64,000 nucleotides of DNA, taken from positions 7,349,284 through 7,413,283 of the forward strand of contig NC_058061.1 of the NCBI RefSeq assembly GCF_020085105.1, read 5' to 3'. The DNA is from Siniperca chuatsi (taxonomy: Eukaryota; Chordata; Actinopteri; Centrarchiformes; Sinipercidae). This document shows positions 35,801 through 47,982 of this stretch, piece by piece. The translations under genes were made by a program, and so were the position numbers. Under the pieces are notes generated by a model. It had not been told where the DNA came from and did no database searches. It worked only from the letters and a program-made list of their open reading frames with translations. Each line of letters starts with the position of its first letter. The first letter of the stretch is position 1.

Positions 35801-36362
35801 TACAGCTCCTGGTGTGTTCGATCAAGGCAACCATGACCACGTGAACGCTCAAACCAATTACGGCCCCTAGCAGTAGCTTACAATCAGGCTCATCTTGTGT
35901 AGAGGGATTTCTGCAAATTGGATGAGGCTGCTTACAGGGGTTTAGCATGACGTACTGCAACTTTGAGTTTAATCACGAGGATCCTCGGCAATCCTCCACC
36001 TCTCCAGGAGAACGGAACACCACGATTAGCCTCACCTGTGTGTTAAGGAAGGAAAAATCAGTAAAAGTTGGGGAAATAAAGCCTTTGTGAAAGTTTCTGT
36101 CACAATGGGAGAGGAGATAGTTTTGGAGAAATAACACTCCTGTGCTGCTCCCGGGTCCTCCTGGGTTCTTCATCTCTGCTGTTTTGCTGTGGGATGGATT
36201 ACAGGCTGAGCTGACTCTCCTGTCCTGTTGGACCAGCCAGAGGAGCCCCTGAAAGCAAAGAGACAGGGAAACTGCAGGTTGGCGCATTCAAGAACATTTA
36301 TCTGAACTAAGGGGCCATCTGCACAACCTGCGTTCTAGATCATCATTTGACTCTCTTCTTCA
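32889..36362. other. tbcc-prph2 intergenic region
   Basis: About 3.5 kb of AT-rich DNA with no recognisable coding exon; open frames are all under 70 residues here except repeat-free noise near 33000-33219 and 35973-36287. A good donor (gaagtat|gtaagtaagg, GT at 34912) follows a moderately GC-rich segment, and a good acceptor (ctcttcttcacag, ending 36365) lies just before the prph2 start. Together they suggest a distant prph2 5' non-coding exon near 34.8-34.9 kb. Confidence 0.45.
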
Positions 36363-36390
36363 CAGGCAAGGACACATCACAGGTTGAACC

Positions 36391-39300
36391 ATGGCTTTGA
36401 TGTTGGTCAAGTTTGATCTGAAGAAGCGAGTGAAGCTCGCTCAGACGGTCTGGTTCATGTACTGGTTCGCTGTAATGGCCGGTGTGCTGGTCTTCAGCAT
36501 GGGCCTGTTCTTTAAGATCGAGCTGCGAAAGCGCTCAGAACTTATGGACAACAACGAGAGCCACTTCTTGCCCAACCTGCTTATATTTATGGGTCTAATA
36601 GCCTGCGGCATCAATGCCTTTGGAGGCAAAGTCTGCTACGACTCACTGGATCCTACCAAATTTGTAAAGTGGAAGCCCCTGTTGAAGATCTTCTTGGTGT
36701 TCTGCGTGGGGTTCAACGCCCTGCTGCTCTTGACGGCCCTGCTGTGTTTCTTGATGAGGATCCCTCTGCAGTTCACCCTGGCTGAGGGGCTGAAGAACGG
36801 CATGAAGTACTACAAGGACACAGACACGCCGGGACGCTGCTACATGAAGAGGACCCTGGACCTGATGCAGATGGAGTTTCGTTGCTGTGGAAATGACAAC
36901 TACAGAGATTGGTTTGAGATTCAGTGGGTTAGCAACCGCTACCTGGATTTCAGTGCAAAGGAAGTCAAAGAGTAAGTGACAAGGATTAAAAACTAAATCC
37001 CTCGTGATAACCTTTAAAAGTTAGTTAATGTGTGATGTGACAGTGAAATGACTCTTTTTAGGTCAAAGAGACTGTCATTGAACCTGAGTGTATCAGGGTG
37101 GAGGCAGGTGCTTTAAGGGTTGTTAGATTTCAGTATAAGTGGATTTTCACTTTCGTCTACTAAGGATTACCATCACAGAAATGGTGACAGCAATAGGTTG
37201 CAATGGCCACGTGGCATTGGTGGCTGCGAAGGTGGATGAGGTAACTATGCAGTTTTATGGATAAAGTTGGGGGGAGGGTCTTGGGTGATTAGGTACAGAA
37301 AAAGATTCATGAGGTCAAAAAGGCATGAGCGGGGTTAAAAGTACATTGTTCCAGTCCAGTGATATGTGGCCTCTTTGTGACAACTTGTTTATATCTACAA
37401 TGATTTTGGGCAACAAGTACTAGTTAGCTTTATGAGGACAATTGTGAAGAGGACAGTTTTGAGCATTGGCACATAATTAGTGTTTAATCTCAAGGATTAC
37501 AGAGTCCATGTCCTTCAAGAGTCAGAGTCCTGTCCAATCAGCAGAGGACCTGGCAACACTTCAGGGACAGCACTGCCAAATAAAACAATTTGTAGCTGGG
37601 ATTTTAAAATTACTATAAACGCTGGCTGCCCGATTACAATAATACTGGACAGTAACGTAGGGAGGTGATTCGTGAAAACTCTTGTGATGCCATTACAGGC
37701 CTATGACAGTAATCATGGAAAAGGCCTCAATTAATGTCTCATTTTAAAGTTTCAAAGATTCACACACCCACAAGGCTTTTAGGTTTTTCAAATCCTTACT
37801 TAAATATCCTGAAATATCAGTACAGCCATCCTTCTAATTGATAATGCCTTGATTAGTATTCAGAACCTTCCTATATAGTTTTCCTGTATGTTATTTGGTA
37901 TTGAGGAAATTGTTATCAGGGACATTATTTTGGGCTATATTTGGTATTGATGTGTCTAGAAATCACTGATCCATATCTGACTTTCTCAGGTCTAAGTGAT
38001 CCAGTCATACGTGTCTTTCCACTGACCTACTACTATCAATCACAGCTGAGATCTGCTTTCCAGATTGAACACGGACATAAAAATGCTCATTTGGGTGCAC
38101 TGCACATTTTCATGTTATTAACCTGAAAACATTTATTTACATTTAAGGTTTAGAAAAAAAAGATTAGGATCAAGCCCTTTAAGTACAATTTGATTTCACA
38201 TTTATTGTACAGTATTACCGTCAGTGATGTTTTGCTGCAGTACTCTGCAAACTGATTTTACACAACATACTGTTGATAAGTGGTTCTTGACAGTTGATTG
38301 TACACCAGTGACAGTGTTGTTCAAGCTCTACACGTGGTAAACACAACAAGAAAAAGAATAATAAAGAATTAACACAGTATAAGCAATACAAACCACTTCA
38401 TCAGCTCTGAAATAATGCTACCATTGTGAAGCTTAAAATGTTCCATTTATGCTAAGCCTCCGTTAGAGTGATGTTGATTCAACGCTGTTTATTGTTGAGG
38501 CAAGAATGTGCGGTGTTGTATTGGAGTGTATAATATTGATGTGCAACAAATTCTTATTATCAGAATTTGATTAAATTAGATTTTATTCAGCTACTGAAAA
38601 GATAAAATACTCTGCAACATGAAACATTACACCTTATAGTTATTTTGGTAGAAGACAAGTCTAACAGCTAATTTTAGCCCACACATACTACAAGCATAGT
38701 ATGGCAAGCTCCTGACCTTTGATCTCGCCTCACTTTCACCTCCAACCCATCATAACGTGACGCTAACATGGCACTGTCTCATCCTCTTAGCCGTATTGGG
38801 AGCAACGTGGACAGCCAGTATCTGATGGATGGAGTCCCGTTCAGCTGCTGTAACCCAAGCTCCCCCAGACCCTGCATCCAAATCCAGATGACCAACAACT
38901 CCGCCCACTACAGCTACGACCACTACACAGAGGAGCTCAACGTGTGGAAGCGCGGCTGCCGCGAAGCCCTGCTGTCCTACTATGGAGGCATGATGAACAC
39001 CATCGGAGCCCTGGTGGTGCTGGTCACTATGCTGGAGGTCAGGGCCAGCGGTGCATCAACACAAACACACAAATATTCTCGTAAATGTGATAATTTTCCA
39101 CCTCACTTCAAACAGTTTAGTTCAAAAATAATGTTTGCTCTACCATGTTAAAGGTCCAGTATGTAACATTTAGGAGGAGCAATTGGCAGTATGTATGTTT
39201 TCATTCTTGTATAATCACCTGAAAATAAGAATCGTTGTGTTTTCGTTACCTTAGAATAAGCTGTTTTTATCTACAGAGGGAGCGAGTCCCCTTCCACAGA

Positions 39301-42300
39301 GGTCGCCATGTTGCTCCGCCATGTACATACAGTAGCCCAGAACAGACAAACCAAACACTGGCTCTAGATAGGGCCTTTCGCATTTTTTGAGTGAGTTTCA
39401 CGGCCACCGTAGTGTCTCCTGCAGGCTTGGAACAGAGCGGGGTGAGGCGAGCAGTATTCAAATGGTTGCAAACTGCAATGTCACCGCTAGATGCCACTAA
39501 ATCATACATACTGGACCTTTAAGTTTCAGTAGAATACCTACACCATCACTTCCCAGGCGTGGGGGACAATCCTTCTGCACTTTAATGGAGGTGCGGAAGT
39601 TAACCAGACATACATTTGTCAAACCAACCAGTTAGTCCTCATCCTTGAAGTCTTTTCTCATGTAAAAACTAAAAATACAGTTTGAAAACACTAATGATAA
39701 AGCACAAATCTCTTTTGTGTCACTTGTCCAAGTAAGTTTTGTAGTGCAGTGTCTTCTTCGCCTCACTGTGGTGCGCTGCTGAGTCGTAATGTGCTCATTA
39801 CTGCCCCCTTGAGGCCACTGGTACTTGATGGTTGGTGAGAACCGCAGGTGTAGTAGGTGTTTTCCAATGAGCCCATTCCACACTTGAAAAACAAACTTCG
39901 ACAAGCAACAGAAAGGTGAGATTTATGCTTTATCGAAAGTGTTTTCAAACAGTATTGTTTGGTTTTATAAGAGAAAAGACTGGAGGCTAAGGATGAAGAC
40001 TAACTGGTTGGTTTGTCAAATGTACATCTGGTTAACTTCCCCATGTTTCCCCCCCCTCCTTTTCTATGGAACCATCAGGGAACTGTCTCAAATGGGGCTA
40101 ACCAACACTTTATGTAACTGCTGGACACATACATGATAGATACTTTATTGAAAAGTCAATTATCAGAGTGTATGTGCTGGAGGTGCATATTGGACCACGA
40201 TTGGCTTCCACACTAGTTGCGATGTCACAAAAACATACCGTACACACACGTGTTAACCTCAGATTTAAGGTGAGCACAGAGAAACTTTCCTCCTTCAGCA
40301 GATAAATGTGAAAACGGCCTTCTATAGTGTCAAACTCTGCACATATATCATTCTGCACAGTGAAGCTCAAACAAGTGAAGCAACAATAAGCAAAACACAT
40401 TTTTGAGTAGAGGGGGACTTTGATGATTCAATAAATTGTTTAGGTATTTTCCAATAAATTCAGTGAGGGCTCAGTAAACTGGGGACTTGAGGAGTCACTT
40501 TAGCAAGAAGTGACGTGAAGAGTCATAAATATGCAAAGCATTGACCCAGTTGGCATTTCCTTCCCACGCTCCGCCCCCACTACCATCTATATACACTTGC
40601 TGCATCTCCTTCCAAAACAACTCTATCCTCTTTACCTAAATATCATTTCTCCTGCCCTACAGTTACCCTGCTCCACCTTTGGCATGTACACACAGTACGT
40701 GCAGCTTATCTACAGTATCTCACCTCCTACTTTCTACCCAAATGGTAATCCTGGAGCAGCCAAATGTCAACTGGCGTCTCTTCAACTCTCTCCTGAGCCT
40801 CCCCTGCCAACATCTGTTGTTGTTGTTGTTGTTGTCATCGTTAAGGCCCAAGAATCTGTCCGCCATCGCACAGAACAGCAACAAACATGTACAGATAAAT
40901 CCTTGAAGTCAGTGATAGCAGTGATGATCTAAGTGGTTTGAGTTCCTTTATCACCTCTAGCAGACAGTACATAGCATCATTTAGATAACATCTCTGTGCC
41001 ACAAATCCAGCAGACAAACCCGTGCTCTTAAAACTTGGATTTAAGCGACACCCTGGAAGCTGATCAGACGCATAGTCGGAGGAATCCCAGATTTAAGAGT
41101 AGTTATGCAAGCGTCTCTGTGCTGACACAGATAGTGGGCTCAGAGATGGAGTAATGGGTTCATCTAGGGAAGGTGAAAAGGACAGACCCACTTCCTGGAG
41201 TTTGAGCTCTCAATCTGATCTGAAGTCACCATTCAAAGGCTTAAATTGCTTCTTAACATTTCAAATGACAGAGAATAGATATGTATTTTTTATTTTTATA
41301 TATTTTTATTTTTGTCTTCTTCTATTTCCCTTTTGACACTCACACATACACACCACACTTCCATTACACACTTTCACACATGCACAGAAACATATACAAA
41401 TACAACACATTACAGTTCTCCAATTAAAACAAACAACTCATAACCTCTGTTTTGTTTGTCCTCTTGCTGATGTCTATACATTTTGTTTTTGTCTAATGTA
41501 TGCCCTCTCTTTATGTTATGACACATTGCACATAAAAAAGAATATATTCAAAATAGGGTGTGCAACTAACAATCATTTTCATTATAGATTTTCTTGATTT
41601 ATCGATAATTTTTTCGTCTACAAACCTCAGAAAAAATAGTGATAAATCACATATCTCACCAAGGTGATGTCCAAGATATTCAATTTACTATAATGTGAGA
41701 AAATTAAAAGCTGCAAATTCTCACATTTGAGAAGTTGGAACCAGAACATGTTTTACATCTTTGCAAGAAAATTTACTTAAAAGATTAATCGAAATAGTTG
41801 TCAGTTCATTTTCTACAGATTGACTCATTGACTAATTGACTAATCGTTGCAGCTCTGATTCAAACTTTTATCACTATAATGATGATGATAATACAGATTT
41901 TTATCTGCTTGTCCTTTACAAACACTAATCTTGATGATTGCATGTTCCTTAAATCAAACATCTTGATTAATTTAAATGCAATTGTAGTGAATGTGTCTGT
42001 ATGAAGTTATTTTTCTGTTTTTGGTGTCAATGTGGGGCCCAGACAATTCATTTTGTCCTATGACAACATAAGCAGTTAATAATTTGGTTGGCCCTGGAGT
42101 TTTCTTCTTCTATTTTTATGCGGTATGGTTACAAACAAGACTCTAAAGCATATTCTCAGTGCTCATCCCTGCTCTTCAGAAGATGATGCTGTGATTTCCG
42201 AGGGCCCAGGTTCAGGTTTATCTGATATGTGTTCCTACCCATCGCAGGTTGCTGTGACCATAGGCCTGCAGTACGTGGACAGCTCCCTGTCCTCCCTGGC

Positions 42301-42454
42301 TAACCCGGAGGACCCGGAGAGTGAGAGCGAGGGCTGGATCCTGGAGAAGACGGTGAAGGAGACGTTCACCGACATCATGGCCAACATGAAGGCCATGGGC
42401 AAAGGCAGCAAGGTGGAGGAGGGGGGTGAGGCAGCAGTTGCCACGGTGAGCTGA
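36391..42454 (+). CDS. prph2: Peripherin-2 (retinal degeneration slow)
   Basis: PRPH2 is the tetraspanin of photoreceptor outer-segment disc rims; with ROM1 it forms oligomers that bend the membrane. Three exons, 36391-36971, 38791-39037 and 42248-42454, join in frame to 344 codons plus stop (human 346). There are four hydrophobic helices, near residues 20-41, 62-80, 100-122 and 263-283. The large D2 loop carries the tetraspanin CCG (RCCGN), the PFSCC motif, NPSSPRPC and the glycosylation site NNS. The exon 1 junction splits an aspartate codon (GA|C), giving EVKDRIGSN. The cytoplasmic tail keeps the acidic [11 protein letters not shown] segment that precedes the fusogenic helix in mammals. 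The ATG has a reasonable Kozak context (gaaccATGg). Teleosts have more than one prph2 copy; I cannot say which this is. Confidence 0.96.
36972..38790 (+). other. prph2 intron 1
   Basis: A 1.8-kb GT-AG intron (gtaagt...cctcttag), AT-rich and without recognisable repeats or genes. The open frames inside are short. Confidence 0.8.
39148..39522. mobile_element. TTAA-flanked MITE with 14-bp inverted ends
   Basis: TTAA at 39148-39151 is followed by aggtccagtatgta. The right end is the exact reverse complement, tacatactggacct, followed by TTAA at 39519-39522. The interior of about 340 bases has no transposase frame. A TTAA target duplication with short perfect ends is the signature of piggyBac-type non-autonomous elements. 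Confidence 0.8.
39588..40048. mobile_element. Long fold-back element in prph2 intron 2
   Basis: Two arms of about 115 bases (39596-39710 and 39917-40040) are imperfect reverse complements. Shared blocks include gaagttaaccaga, atttgtcaaaccaaccagtt and cagtttgaaaacact in the left arm, with their reverses in the right. The spacer is about 200 bases of unrelated sequence. No coding capacity. Confidence 0.75.
41566..41856. mobile_element. AT-rich fold-back family, copy
   Basis: Opens with gtgtgcaactaacaatcattt and closes with gactaatcgttgcagct, near reverse complements. Its interior holds the family's gcaaattctcacatttgaga block. Same family as 6033-7012. Confidence 0.65.
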
Positions 42455-43494
42455 GCTAACCCCTCCTGCAAAAACTGACACCACTCCCACTTGAAGAGGA
42501 GAGGAAGGGGACGTGTGAGATTACTAAGTTTTTCTACCAACATTTATTATGTAAACACTACCCCCACACACGCACACACATTTGGCTATGAACTCCTTTT
42601 TAAATGGACTCCTTACAAATGGACTCCTCGCATAAATAATTATAAAGTGTATATTCATACATAGAGAGAGATAATGAGTAGGATGAGTTATGTTATGGTT
42701 TTTCATTTTGGTTTTCCCCAACCGAACAAATCCATCTCAGGCTCCAACTTTGTTTTCACAGCATACTTTTAAAGAGATTTACTGTTTTGGTTCCCAACAC
42801 TCTGGGTTTGGATCTTTTCAAAAAAGTGCAAAATGATAAGTCAAGTAAATGTGATATGTATTGAGAAATGTCAGATGCCCCCCTCACATTGAAGCCAGAG
42901 GTGCAGATGGAATATATTTTATTTTCGTTGACCTGTCTATAGTGCTTTGGCTTGTAGCTGATACTGTATATATACAAAGCAAACAAATTAAAACCCCCAC
43001 TCAGCTCTTTTTATACTTCAATCCACCTTCCTCCACAATGAAGACTGTATAATCTCCTGAGATGGAGTAAAATTATGAATTGAATTATTCGGTATGAATT
43101 ATGCATGAATGTTGCGGCACATGGTCGAAGAGTGAGGCATGGGAACTGGGATGTGAGCCCTGGAGAGAAGCAGGGCCAACTCTAAACCTGTGGAGGACGA
43201 CTGAAATTGGCAGCTAAATCTTGGCTCCCGACCCCTGTACTGTAATCTCAGATCCTCTTTATGTTTCCCTTGTGCATTCGGTATCTGTATTGACACATAC
43301 GTATGTATATTCTAACAACTGGGTTGCTGTCTTTGTACATAGTGTAGAAATGATGAAAAAAATTAACTTTTTTTAAAAAAAATAATGTAATTAAGCTAAA
43401 TCTTTTATTTAAATCCATGTGAAGTTTGTTTTTCCATATTTTTTTGACTTCGTGTGTCTGTGTAGAGGAAGAGATTATGCTGATGGTATACACG

Positions 43495-43500
43495 AATAAA
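43495..43500 (+). terminator. Polyadenylation signal AATAAA, prph2
   Basis: A canonical AATAAA about 1.04 kb after the prph2 stop, with a GT-rich stretch (gtgttgtctcg) about 40 bases further on. The intervening 42455-43494 would be the 3' UTR. Confidence 0.55.
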
Positions 43501-44349
43501 GGATTTTAGTGACGTGATTCGACAGTGAAATAAGGACATTGTGTTGTCTCGACCTTGAGTCACACAAGATCAAGAGGCGAGGCATGCTGTGAGTGCCTGA
43601 TTAAGTCAATGGGATAAGGGCAATTATGGCATTACTGCTTTCACATGGACATGGGATGATTCTTCACATGTCCAATGTAAGGACATGAATATGTGTGTGA
43701 GGAGGGGGGTTATACACCAGACACATTCACAAACAAAATAGTGAATGCAGATGTATTTGCAAGTGACTTTTCTAGGTGAAAGTTTCTCTGGAGTTGCTTT
43801 TTTTATTGATTTAATCCACAACCTTGATATTTTTTGTGCCTTAAATCAGCTCTAGAATGAGCTTCGACTTCAGAGGATGCAAGCAACAAATCCTTTGATC
43901 CCGTCAGCCCTTATATTGATGAATAACAACCACTAAGGTACTGTTTATCCATTCTCTTGAAACACAATCCACTATAAAGCATGTGCATCTGAACTGAAGT
44001 CCACATATTCTGCAAACACCAGACATAAGGAATGAGGAGCCATGATATCAGAGCCAGAGTGGCGTAGTTAGAGCAGATGGGGGGGGAGCTGTGAAGAGTC
44101 AGCAGGAACGGTAAAGAGGCCAACTCTGTGCGGTATTTTTGTTGGACCAAAGCACATAACCAGTGCTGAGTAGATAAGAAGCCTAATCGGCTTTAGATTA
44201 GCATGAGCCCCTCAACCAGGTGAGCAGGTGATGTCCTGCTGCAGGACTCACGTCACGGAGACGTAGACACAGAAAGACAAACATAAAAAGAAGGATTCAC
44301 TTTAAAGATTTTCCACAAAAATAATGTGTAATATGTACAGACTAAGAAA

Positions 44350-44857
44350 CCAGATTCTTTACTTTAAAAAAAGCACCAATACCACAATAAAAGTAATAAA
44401 CGTATTTTCAGCAAAATTTAAAGTATCAAAAGTAAAAGTACTCATTATGCAGCAGAATGGCTCCTGACAGTGTCATAATATAACACTGACGCACTGATTG
44501 TTATTGCTGATGCTTTAACACGTAAACAGCATTTTAATGTCATAACTGGTTGAGAAGGAGCTAATTGTGACTATTTTATATACCAGTATTTTATATACAT
44601 CAATAGTTTAATCTGTAACAATGCATCATATTGTTGTATGTGTTCATGTTTTTTTTGTATACATTTTTAATCTGTAAAGTAACAAGTAACTAAAGTTATC
44701 AAATAAATGTAGTGGAGTAAAAAGTACAGTATTTTCCTTAGTAGAAGTATAACATAGCATAGAATGGAAATACTCAAGTAAAGTACAAGTACTTCAAAAT
44801 TGTACTCAAGTACAGTACTTGAGTAAATGTACTTACTAGTTACTTTCCACCACTGCA
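44350..44857. mobile_element. aagtaaaagtac-family element, long copy
   Basis: Left part carries gtatcaaaagtaaaagtact; right part carries tactcaagtaaagtacaagt, tgagtaaatgtact and the end ttccaccactgc. It is a non-coding, AT-rich element of a family widespread in fish. Confidence 0.65.
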
Positions 44858-45055
44858 TACGTGAGTGCCTTAGATTCACTGCAACATATGAATTGTATCA
44901 TCAGTAGAGTATTTTTGAATCCCATGGCTGTTACCCACTAAGTGAAAGACAATTTCAGGGAAACACTGAGTCATTTTTTAGTTGAAAAAAATAGTCAAAT
45001 ATGTTCCAAAGATATTAAATATCAGCTCAAGCTTTCAGCTGCTGGCAGTTTAAAT

Positions 45056-45242
45056 CAGTGGTGGAAGAAGTATTCATATCATTTACTTAAGTAAAAGTAC
45101 AAATTTATTAGCATCAAAACATATCTACAGTATATTCAGGAGTAGAAGTATAAAGTAGCAAAAAATGGAAATACTCAAGTAAAGTACAAGTGGCTCAATA
45201 TTGTATTTACAATATCAGAGTAAATGTACTTTTCCACCACTG
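45056..45242. mobile_element. aagtaaaagtac-family MITE, complete short copy
   Basis: Starts cagtggtggaagaagta and ends acttttccaccactg, giving inverted ends of about 11-17 bases. The interior carries ttaagtaaaagtac and actcaagtaaagtaca. 187 bases, no coding capacity. Confidence 0.8.
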
Positions 45243-45900
45243 GCTATTGGCAGTTTCAGTCGGTGTTGAAGTATTCAAATCATTTACTTAAGTAAAAGTG
45301 TCAGCACCACACTGTAAAAACACAAACTAGCTGCCGACAGCATCCTGTTGTCTGTATTCTGCTGCTCTCTGTTGGTGACTGCAGGTAACAAACTGAGATC
45401 AAATCTTACTGACTGTGTGTGAACCTAATCTATTAAAGATCTCCAACAGGAATCTTAGTGAGGTTTCCAGCTGATACACTTTCTTTTCTATGAGAGTCTA
45501 ATTTGGGATTTCACCAACACTCCCCCTGTTTTTGCTCACTGCTTGCAGCCAACTTTTTCACTATGCCTCTACAGATGTAATTTATTTTGACTCCAAATGT
45601 TTTTCAAACTTCCTCTGTGTCACTGACACATTTGCTGGCATGCATAAAACACTTTGGACTGACAGCCTCTCACTCTGAAAAGTTTCAGTTACATTAAAAG
45701 TCCACAAGAGGGTGTCTTTCCACCAATGATAATGTAACAGGGGTGGCCTCCCCACTGCTGGAAAACCTTAAAGGTGAAGAAAATGTATAATTTTTGCTTG
45801 ATGCTAATTAAAAAGAAACACAAATGAAACAATTGCAGTAAAGTTAATTAGACCCAGTTTACTGATGGGAGTAGGCCTGTCAAAACCAGAGTCGATTAAA

Positions 45901-45964
45901 CAGTTAATCAGAAAAGTAATCAACACATCAATTAATATGTGTTGATTACTTTTCTGATTAACTG
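45901..45964. repeat. Perfect 28-bp-arm palindrome
   Basis: Bases 45901-45928 (cagttaatcagaaaagtaat plus caacacat) are the exact reverse complement of 45937-45964. The 8-base centre is caattaat. It lies inside AT-rich repeat DNA. Confidence 0.9.
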
Positions 45965-46090
45965 ATTAATTGTTTAGCGTATAAAATGTCAGAAAATAGT
46001 GAAAAATTACCATCACATGTTTCCATGTTTTCCCAAGGTGACATCTTCAGTTTGTTTGTGTTGGTTTCCCAGAATCCAACGTAACAGCTT

Positions 46091-46124
<34 letters not shown>

Positions 46125-46438
46125 CTTTATCTATAGATCACTTATCAAAACAAAGTACAAAGTGCTTCACAACAAGAGAAATAAAATACCACAGTGAATG
46201 ACGAAATATAAATAAATAAATAAATAAATAAATAAATACATAAATACATAAAATACACAAAAGCAATAAAATAAATAGCCAGTTCAGGTAAAATCAGGAT
46301 ATGCTTTCAGATAAAAATGTGTTTTGAGAAGAGACATAAATGAAGACACTGACTCAGACAACCTAAATTCTTCGGGCAAGTTGTTCCAGAGCCTCAGGGC
46401 CCTGATGGCAAAAGCTCTGTCCCTAAAATATTCAGTTT

Positions 46439-47030
46439 ACAATGATATAAAACGGAGAAAAGCTGCAAATCCTGACATTTGAGAAGCTGGATCCAGTGAG
46501 CCATTTTTGCTTGATAAGTGTCTTACAATGATTAATTGATTATCAAAATTGCTGCTGATAAATTTTCTCTCAATCGACTAATCGACGGTATCGTCTTCCA
46601 ATAACTTGTTTTGTCCTTCCAACAGTGCAAAACTCCAAATTAGTTAATTTACAATGATTTAAAACAGAGAAAAGCAACAAATCATCACATTTGAGAAGCT
46701 AAAACCAAAGAATATTTGGCATTTTTGCTTAATAAATGACTTAAATGATTAATAAATTATCAAAACAGTTGGCGATGAACTTTCTGTTGATCAACTAATA
46801 GATTAATCAACTAATCATTGCAGATCTAAAAATGACTATCGCCAAAATATTAAATTTACAATTATTTAAAACAGAGAAAAGCAACAAATCCTCACATTTG
46901 AGAAGCTAAAACCAAAGTATATCTGGCAATTTTACTTAATAAATGACTTAAATGATTAAACGATTATCAAAATAGTTTTTTGTCAGTCGTCCAATCAAAT
47001 AAACGACTAACTGCTGCAGAACTACAATGA
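46439..47030. repeat. Three tandem copies of an approximately 210-bp unit
   Basis: The block acaatgatttaaaacagaga starts near 46439 (slightly diverged), 46651 and 46858, so spacing is about 212 and 207 bases. Each unit continues through a cacatttgagaagct segment, tttttgcttaataa and a run of gattaat motifs. A further single copy starts near 48937. Confidence 0.7.
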
Positions 47031-47546
47031 TTTATGGAATGTATGAGTGAACGTATACATAAATGGAGTATATTAGATCATATAGGAGATTGATTAAATG
47101 TGACTAATAAAGCGATGTGAACTATGCATAAAGGAGTTGCATTTATGAATATATGCAACAGCTGTGGCATTTATTAATTATTTAAATTGATAATGAACAT
47201 GCAAGGTATGCTGTCCTGACAGTGAAACGATGAATGACGCATGCTCTAATATTAACCAAGGTTACGGTTTGACCTTGACATGTCAAGCCAAAGGTCAGAG
47301 ACATTACTACGTATCACATCTCACTCTACACTTCACTATGGGCTGAATAAATATGGCAGACAGAAAGAAAAGCAGAGGCAGAGGCAGAGAGAGAGAGAGG
47401 CCCGTGACTGGTAGATGTGTGGTCTGCTCAGAGGGGCATTGTTGGAGCTATGAGAGGACAATGCACTGCCCCCGCCCTGAATACTCGCCATACCAGCTGA
47501 CCAGCCATTACCAACTCTGCTGCCCCGTTACAATTCCTGCTGCTCT

Positions 47547-47547
<1 letters not shown>

Positions 47548-47587
<40 letters not shown>
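47548..47587. repeat. (CA)n microsatellite
   Basis: About 20 uninterrupted CA units. A TG run of similar length follows at 47742-47780, so the two form an inverted pair about 150 bases apart. Confidence 0.95.
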
Positions 47588-47590
<3 letters not shown>

Positions 47591-47739
47591 CATCCCACCC
47601 AGCCTCAATCATAAGTTTAGTCTTACAATGCAAAAACACAATCTATAAGAGTGGACAGAGGAGTGAAACCAGGTGGGAGGCCAGCAGCGTCTGACAAAAG
47701 GCTTAAGTCAAGGCATGCATGGGCACACATATTGTCTCG

Positions 47740-47783
<44 letters not shown>

Positions 47784-47982
47784 CGCACATGTGTGTGATT
47801 TACAGCAAGTTAAGTTTAGACCCTCGCACCTATCTGTTCCTTCTGCAATAACATTTCAGGAGCAGCCACCCAGAGAGAACCAACGCACACATCACACCTG
47901 CTTATTATTTCAGGATCCTTGACAAAAGCCCTGAATGTGGAGGGTGTGAACAGGCGAGAGAGACACAGAGAGAGTTTAATGT

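Larger units (their letters stand above)
39038..42247 (+). other. prph2 intron 2
   Basis: A 3.2-kb GT-AG intron carrying three inverted-repeat elements: a TTAA-flanked MITE (39148-39522), a long fold-back (39588-40048) and an AT-rich family copy (41566-41856). A short (TTG)n run lies at 40815-40832. No gene. Confidence 0.8.

Noticed and set aside
40531-40932. A 133-codon frame in prph2 intron 2
   Set aside because: It ends in a Val run from a GTT/TTG microsatellite, has no known domain and lies between well-supported coding exons.
47353-47694. A 113-codon frame with an Arg/Glu-rich start
   Set aside because: It runs through a GA-rich stretch and into the CA microsatellite, where it becomes a Thr-His repeat. 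No homology is evident.
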